64,000 bases of DNA from Limnohabitans sp. Jir61 (GTDB lineage Bacteria > Pseudomonadota > Gammaproteobacteria > Burkholderiales > Burkholderiaceae_C). Position numbers and translations under genes: made by a program. Below the pieces are notes generated by a model, which was not told the origin of the DNA, made no database searches, and worked only from the letters and a program-made list of their open reading frames with translations. Shown here piece by piece: positions 60,243 to 64,000 of the stretch. The DNA is taken from positions 124,001 through 188,000 of the forward strand of contig NZ_NESD01000001.1 in NCBI RefSeq assembly GCF_003063545.1, read 5' to 3'. Every line of letters starts with the position of its first letter. Positions within the stretch are counted from its first letter, which is position 1.

Positions 60243-60515
60243 GTGAACAAGACCGAACTGATTGAACACATCGCAAGCAAATCTGACATTTCTAAAGCAG
60301 CCGCCACACGCGCTCTCGCTTCTATCATTGAGGCCGTCAAAAAGACCCTCAAAAAAGGCGACACCGTGACTTTGGTGGGTTTTGGTACCTTCAGCGTCAG
60401 CAAGCGTGCTGCACGCACAGGCCGTAACCCACGTACTGGCGCAGCCTTGAAGATCAAAGCCGCTAAGGTGCCACGCTTCAAGCCAGGCAAGGGTTTGAAA
60501 GATGCTTTGAATTAA
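60243..60515 (+). CDS. DNA-binding protein HU
   Basis: 90-residue HU/IHF-family histone-like protein. [36 protein letters not shown] and [18 protein letters not shown] are the HU pattern. It starts with GTG at 60243. A near-palindrome TACGC-N6-GCGTA (60151-60166) followed by a T run lies about 80 nt upstream. Confidence 0.95.
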   Translation: MNKTELIEHIASKSDISKAAATRALASIIEAVKKTLKKGDTVTLVGFGTFSVSKRAARTGRNPRTGAALKIKAAKVPRFKPGKGLKDALN

Positions 60516-60538
60516 TATTAAATTCAAATCAATTTAAC

Positions 60539-60565
60539 AAAAGCCCGCTTTGTGCGGGCTTTTTA
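60539..60565 (+). terminator. Intrinsic terminator of HU gene
   Basis: AAAGCCCGC / GCGGGCTTT stem with a 5-nt loop and a T run. Confidence 0.9.
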
Positions 60566-60574
60566 ATTTTTAAG

Positions 60575-60612
60575 AATATGTTTATAATATGTTTGTTTTC
60601 ATTAAACATATT
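60575..60612 (+). promoter_or_regulatory. Repeated AATATGTTT sites and -10 upstream of the H-NS-family gene
   Basis: AATATGTTT occurs directly repeated at 60575-60583 and 60586-60594 (11 bp apart) and inverted at 60604-60612. A TATAAT -10 box (60583-60588) overlaps them. Arrangement suggests an operator or an AT-rich H-NS-binding patch; alternatively 60586-60612 forms an RNA hairpin. Confidence 0.5.
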
Positions 60613-60629
60613 AAATAGGAATATCTCTC

Positions 60630-61016
60630 ATGGCACGTACCACTGTCGAAAATCAACTCGCCGCCATTCGTAAACAGCGCGAACTCTTGGATAAAAAAGA
60701 ACAAGCTTTGAAATCCAAATCTCATGAAAAAGTTTTGGCAAAAATTGTTGTAATGGCTAAAGATGCGGGTTTGTCAGCCTCTGATATCGCAAAAGCTTTG
60801 AGCTCAGGTAAACCAGCCAAGGCTGGTAAAGCCCCTAAAGCTGTAAAAAAAGGCGCATTGGCAGGAAAAAAAGTGGCTCCTAAATACCGCAATCCAGCAA
60901 ATCCAGAGCAAACTTGGACTGGTCGTGGTGTTTCGCCAACCTGGGTGCAAGCACTCAAAGCGGCTGGCACTTTGGATTCGGCGTTGATTGCTCAGCCAGC
61001 ACCTGTTGCTGCTTAA
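60630..61016 (+). CDS. H-NS histone-family DNA-binding protein
   Basis: 128 residues. The N-terminal coiled-coil (NQLAAIRKQRELLDKKEQAL), a Lys/Ala-rich linker and the C-terminal DNA-binding motif YRNPANPEQTWTGRGVSPTW are typical of H-NS/MvaT-like proteins of betaproteobacteria. The gene is AT-richer than the window (23 G+C of 60 at 60721-60780). It probably regulates itself through the sites upstream. Confidence 0.9.
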   Translation: MARTTVENQLAAIRKQRELLDKKEQALKSKSHEKVLAKIVVMAKDAGLSASDIAKALSSGKPAKAGKAPKAVKKGALAGKKVAPKYRNPANPEQTWTGRGVSPTWVQALKAAGTLDSALIAQPAPVAA

Positions 61017-61040
61017 TTAACCTACGGCCGAGATTGAATC

Positions 61041-61367
61041 ATGAATCGTTTTAAATATTTGGTTTATGTCTTGGCTCTGATAGGTTTTGCCGTTGTGGCA
61101 AAACCGATTGGTCCATATCCCTCAATTCAATTGAGTGAGTTGCCAGATCCGTTGCGCTCAGTATGGAAAGAGCTCAAGCCTGAAATGGATCAAATGAGTC
61201 ATTGCGCCACTGCATTTGACAGTCATTCCGATGGTGAAAAAATGGCATTTCGCTGCTCGATTCACATCAAAATGTCGGCCGAGGGTGAGCGCCGAGCTAT
61301 GCGCTATTGCGAAGAAAAACGCCAAGAAAAGGGCATCAAAATGCCCTGTAAATTAGTCGAAGAATAA
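61041..61367 (+). CDS. Unrecognised small secreted protein
   Basis: 108 residues. Signal-like N-terminus (FKYLVYVLALIGFAVVA), then PIGPYPSIQLSELPDPLR and a mature part with three Cys (SHCATAF, FRCSIH, RYCEEK, MPCKL hold four Cys in all), which could form two disulfides in the periplasm. No family recognised. It begins 24 nt after the H-NS gene and is followed by a hairpin with a T run. Alone it would be considered hypothetical. Confidence 0.7.
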   Translation: MNRFKYLVYVLALIGFAVVAKPIGPYPSIQLSELPDPLRSVWKELKPEMDQMSHCATAFDSHSDGEKMAFRCSIHIKMSAEGERRAMRYCEEKRQEKGIKMPCKLVEE

Positions 61368-61370
61368 AAT

Positions 61371-61409
61371 ATCTGATGCGCAGTAATCAGCGCACCAGAT
61401 TTAATTTTT
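61371..61409 (+). terminator. Intrinsic terminator between the two unrecognised genes
   Basis: ATCTGATGCGC / GCGCACCAGAT stem (one mismatch), 8-nt loop, then TTAATTTTTG; it overlaps the end of the convergent gene. Confidence 0.7.
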
Positions 61410-61788
61410 GCATGATCTGTTGGCTTGCTTTAATAATAGGCTCAGCAGCTTTTGCTAATAGCAGCGCGTCTGTCGATTGATGTGCCCACTGATCTGCTCG
61501 ATCTAGTATCAAATAAAAGTCGCTCATATCGCCAATCTCGAATGTTTCATCCTTGGCTTTCATGATTTCGAGTAGCGTGATGTAGCCTAAGAAATACAAA
61601 GCAAACATCAACGAAATCGAAGCGTTTTGAGAGAGTTCGTGATCGTCAACGATCTCAGCAAACATTTCACGAATCGTATCGATCGTGATAATTTCATTTG
61701 GATCAAATTTAAATTCTGCTTTGAAACAGTCGCAAGCAATATCCCATTGCTGAATGCTGTCGGTATAGGGTTTGTCTAAATCGTGCAT
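61387..61788 (-). CDS. Unrecognised acidic cytosolic protein
   Basis: 133 residues, acidic, helical-looking, with no signal peptide. FDPNEIITIDTIREMFAEI and LMFALYFLGYITLLEIMKAKDE stand out but match nothing I recognise. AT-rich. It is 16 nt downstream of ispB on the same strand, so it may be co-transcribed with it, but its base composition is unlike ispB's. Confidence 0.6.
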   Translation of the reverse strand: MHDLDKPYTDSIQQWDIACDCFKAEFKFDPNEIITIDTIREMFAEIVDDHELSQNASISLMFALYFLGYITLLEIMKAKDETFEIGDMSDFYLILDRADQWAHQSTDALLLAKAAEPIIKASQQIMQKLNLVR

Positions 61789-61804
61789 TCGGTATTCAGT
61801 TAAG

Positions 61805-62779
61805 TTAATGACGGCGGTCTAATAGCTGGGCGGCCAATGTGTGCATTGCGTCGCGGTAGGGGCTTGCAGGCAAGATGTTAAGCGCTGCAATTGCCCGCTC
61901 GGCTTCTGCATTAGCGGCCGCTCGGGTGGCTTCAAGTGCACCTGTCGAGCGCACGATGTCGACAATGTCATCTAATGCATCCATCTCACCATTTTCAATT
62001 GCACTTTGGATGGTCTGGCGCTGTGCAGGTGTGCCACGTTGCATCGCAATGATGAGCGGCAAGGTGTTTTTGCCTTCACGCAAATCGTCGCCCAAGTTTT
62101 TACCCAGTTCTTTGGCGTCGCCGTCATAGTCGAGCACATCGTCGATTACTTGGAATGCGGTACCCAAAGCTTGGCCGTATTCAGCACAGGCAGTTTCGAC
62201 TTCAGGTGAGCATTTCGCCAAGATGGCGGCCAAGCGGGTGCTGGCTTCAAAGAGCTTGGCCGTTTTAGAGCGGATCACACGCAAATAGCCCGCTTCGTCC
62301 AGCGAGGCGTCGTGCATGTTCATGAGTTGCAGCACTTCGCCTTCGGCAATTACGTTGGTGGCCTCTGCCAATACTTCCATGACGCGCATTTCGCCTGAAT
62401 CCACCATCATTTGGAAGGCGCGGGAATACAAAAAGTCGCCTACCAGCACGCTAGCAGGGTTACCAAACGATTCATTGGCGGTAGGTCGGCCACGGCGCAG
62501 GGTGGATTCGTCCACCACATCGTCATGCAGCAAGGTAGCGGTGTGGATGAACTCGACCACGGCTGCCAAGTTGTGGCGCTGGGCGTTGGTGTAGCCCAAG
62601 GCGCCGGCCATGAGTAAGAGCAGGGCGGGGCGAATGCGCTTGCCACCTGCCGAGATGATGTACTGAGAAACGGTGCCCACCAGCGGCACGCCCGAATCCA
62701 AGCGTTGCGCGATGACGCGGTCAACTTCTGCCATATCGGCAGCAATCAGGGCTAAGGGGTTGGCGGGTGTAGTGGACAA
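61805..62779 (-). CDS. ispB: Octaprenyl diphosphate synthase (trans-polyprenyl synthase)
   Basis: 324 residues. It makes the isoprenoid tail of ubiquinone. First Asp-rich motif LLHDDVVDES and second IDDVLDYDGD bind Mg-diphosphate; GGKRIRPAL and FEASTRLAAIL are conserved. The TTG at 62779 is chosen because it gives 324 residues, near E. coli IspB (323); the first in-frame ATG (62734) would lose 15 residues. Divergent from rplU. Confidence 0.93.
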   Translation of the reverse strand: MSTTPANPLALIAADMAEVDRVIAQRLDSGVPLVGTVSQYIISAGGKRIRPALLLLMAGALGYTNAQRHNLAAVVEFIHTATLLHDDVVDESTLRRGRPTANESFGNPASVLVGDFLYSRAFQMMVDSGEMRVMEVLAEATNVIAEGEVLQLMNMHDASLDEAGYLRVIRSKTAKLFEASTRLAAILAKCSPEVETACAEYGQALGTAFQVIDDVLDYDGDAKELGKNLGDDLREGKNTLPLIIAMQRGTPAQRQTIQSAIENGEMDALDDIVDIVRSTGALEATRAAANAEAERAIAALNILPASPYRDAMHTLAAQLLDRRH

Positions 62780-62860
62780 AGCGTGACTAGGAAAAATGGG
62801 ACGAAACGCGCCGAAACGCTGCTGGATTATAGGGATTGGCCAAGCAAGCCCTTTCACTGC

Positions 62861-62866
62861 TATAAT
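62861..62866 (+). promoter_or_regulatory. Candidate -10 of rplU-rpmA
   Basis: TATAAT 62 nt before the rplU start; a -35-like TTGGCC (62836-62841) is 19 nt upstream, long spacing. Confidence 0.6.
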
Positions 62867-62927
62867 TTCGGGCTCTGCGGAAATCCGTCCGTAGATATCC
62901 ACATAGATTCTTATCTAGAGGTCTCAC

Positions 62928-63239
62928 ATGTACGCGGTCATAAAAACCGGTGGCAAACAGTATCGTGTTGCTGCTGGTGAAAAAATTAAAGTAGAACAGA
63001 TTGCTGCGGACGTAGGCCAAGAGATTGTGATCGATCAAGTTTTGGCAGTCGGTAACGGCGCTGAACTCAAGGTCGGCACACCCTTGGTGTCCGGTGCAAC
63101 TGTCACAGTGACAGTTTTGTCTCATGGCAAACACGACAAAGTTCGCATTTTCAAAATGCGTCGTCGTAAGCACTATCAAAAACGCCAAGGGCATCGTCAG
63201 CAATTCACTGAATTGCAGATTGCTTCCATCAACGGCTAA
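62928..63239 (+). CDS. rplU: 50S ribosomal protein L21
   Basis: 103 residues. [20 protein letters not shown] and the C-terminal [19 protein letters not shown] are the L21 pattern. It binds 23S rRNA. rpmA follows by 12 nt. Confidence 0.97.
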   Translation: MYAVIKTGGKQYRVAAGEKIKVEQIAADVGQEIVIDQVLAVGNGAELKVGTPLVSGATVTVTVLSHGKHDKVRIFKMRRRKHYQKRQGHRQQFTELQIASING

Positions 63240-63251
63240 GGAGCATTTGAC

Positions 63252-64000
<749 letters not shown>

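Overview
The window is a contiguous, gene-dense piece of a betaproteobacterial chromosome. The gene content and order point to Burkholderiales, most likely family Comamonadaceae (Limnohabitans/Rhodoferax-like). Pointers are mlaA placed between mlaD and mlaC, the run mla - ABC exporter - ibaG - murA - hisGDCBHAFIE - hinT - tatABC - DegS-like protease, the petABC-sspAB block, and pilBCD-coaE-zapD-yacG near ispB-rplU-rpmA-obg. The organism call is inference from recognised proteins and gene order; no database was searched. Genes are tightly packed, with many 1-8 nt overlaps, and almost everything is core metabolism or cell-envelope machinery.

Layout. 1-5.5 kb: engB (partial), cytochrome c4, the periplasmic methionine sulfoxide reductase pair msrPQ, a 430-nt gene-free spacer with two repeats, lptM-lysA and cyaY. 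5.5-11.7 kb: mrcA (PBP1A), divergent from a compacted pilMNOPQ operon in which PilM is fused to PilN and PilO to PilP. 11.7-17.2 kb: aroK, aroB, dgt, an MFS transporter, a DUF1415 protein and a methyltransferase. 17.2-18.0 kb: a RAYT-type Y1 transposase with inverted-repeat flanks, just upstream of gltBD (18.1-24.3 kb). 24.4-28.2 kb: mlaFED-A-C-B phospholipid transport. 28.3-31.5 kb: ABC exporter, ibaG and murA. 31.5-39.7 kb: the histidine operon, carrying a hexose-6-phosphate mutarotase gene and an AT-rich MltR/HEPN-like gene. 39.7-44.5 kb: hinT, tatABC, DegS-like protease, Nif3 and pdxA. Then come mscL (minus), petABC, sspAB, tRNA-Thr(UGU), a DciA-like gene (minus), secA, argJ, a DUF815 ATPase and a MutT-type Nudix gene. 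55.2-60.1 kb (minus): yacG, zapD, coaE, pilD, pilC, pilB. 60.2-61.8 kb: HU, an H-NS-family protein and two unrecognised small genes in AT-richer DNA. 61.8-64 kb: ispB (minus), rplU, rpmA and obg (partial).

How the parts work together. The mla genes maintain outer-membrane lipid asymmetry. TatABC would export MsrP and probably the Rieske protein PetA. PetABC forms the bc1 complex, and cytochrome c4 is a likely electron acceptor. GltBD with hisH/hisF/hisC ties glutamine and glutamate to histidine synthesis. The two pil clusters together encode most of a type IV pilus or DNA-uptake machine.

The most interesting signal is the reduced architecture of that pilus machine. It has a PilM-PilN fusion in which the second (ATPase) lobe of PilM appears to be missing. 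It has a PilO-PilP fusion that removes the PilP lipoprotein anchor. PilQ has no AMIN domains, and PilB starts directly at its ATPase region without the usual N-terminal domain. Second-tier points are the MltR/HEPN-like gene inside the his operon, the RAYT element abutting the gltBD promoter, a perfect 23-bp inverted repeat on the msrQ stop codon, and AATATGTTT repeats upstream of the H-NS-family gene.
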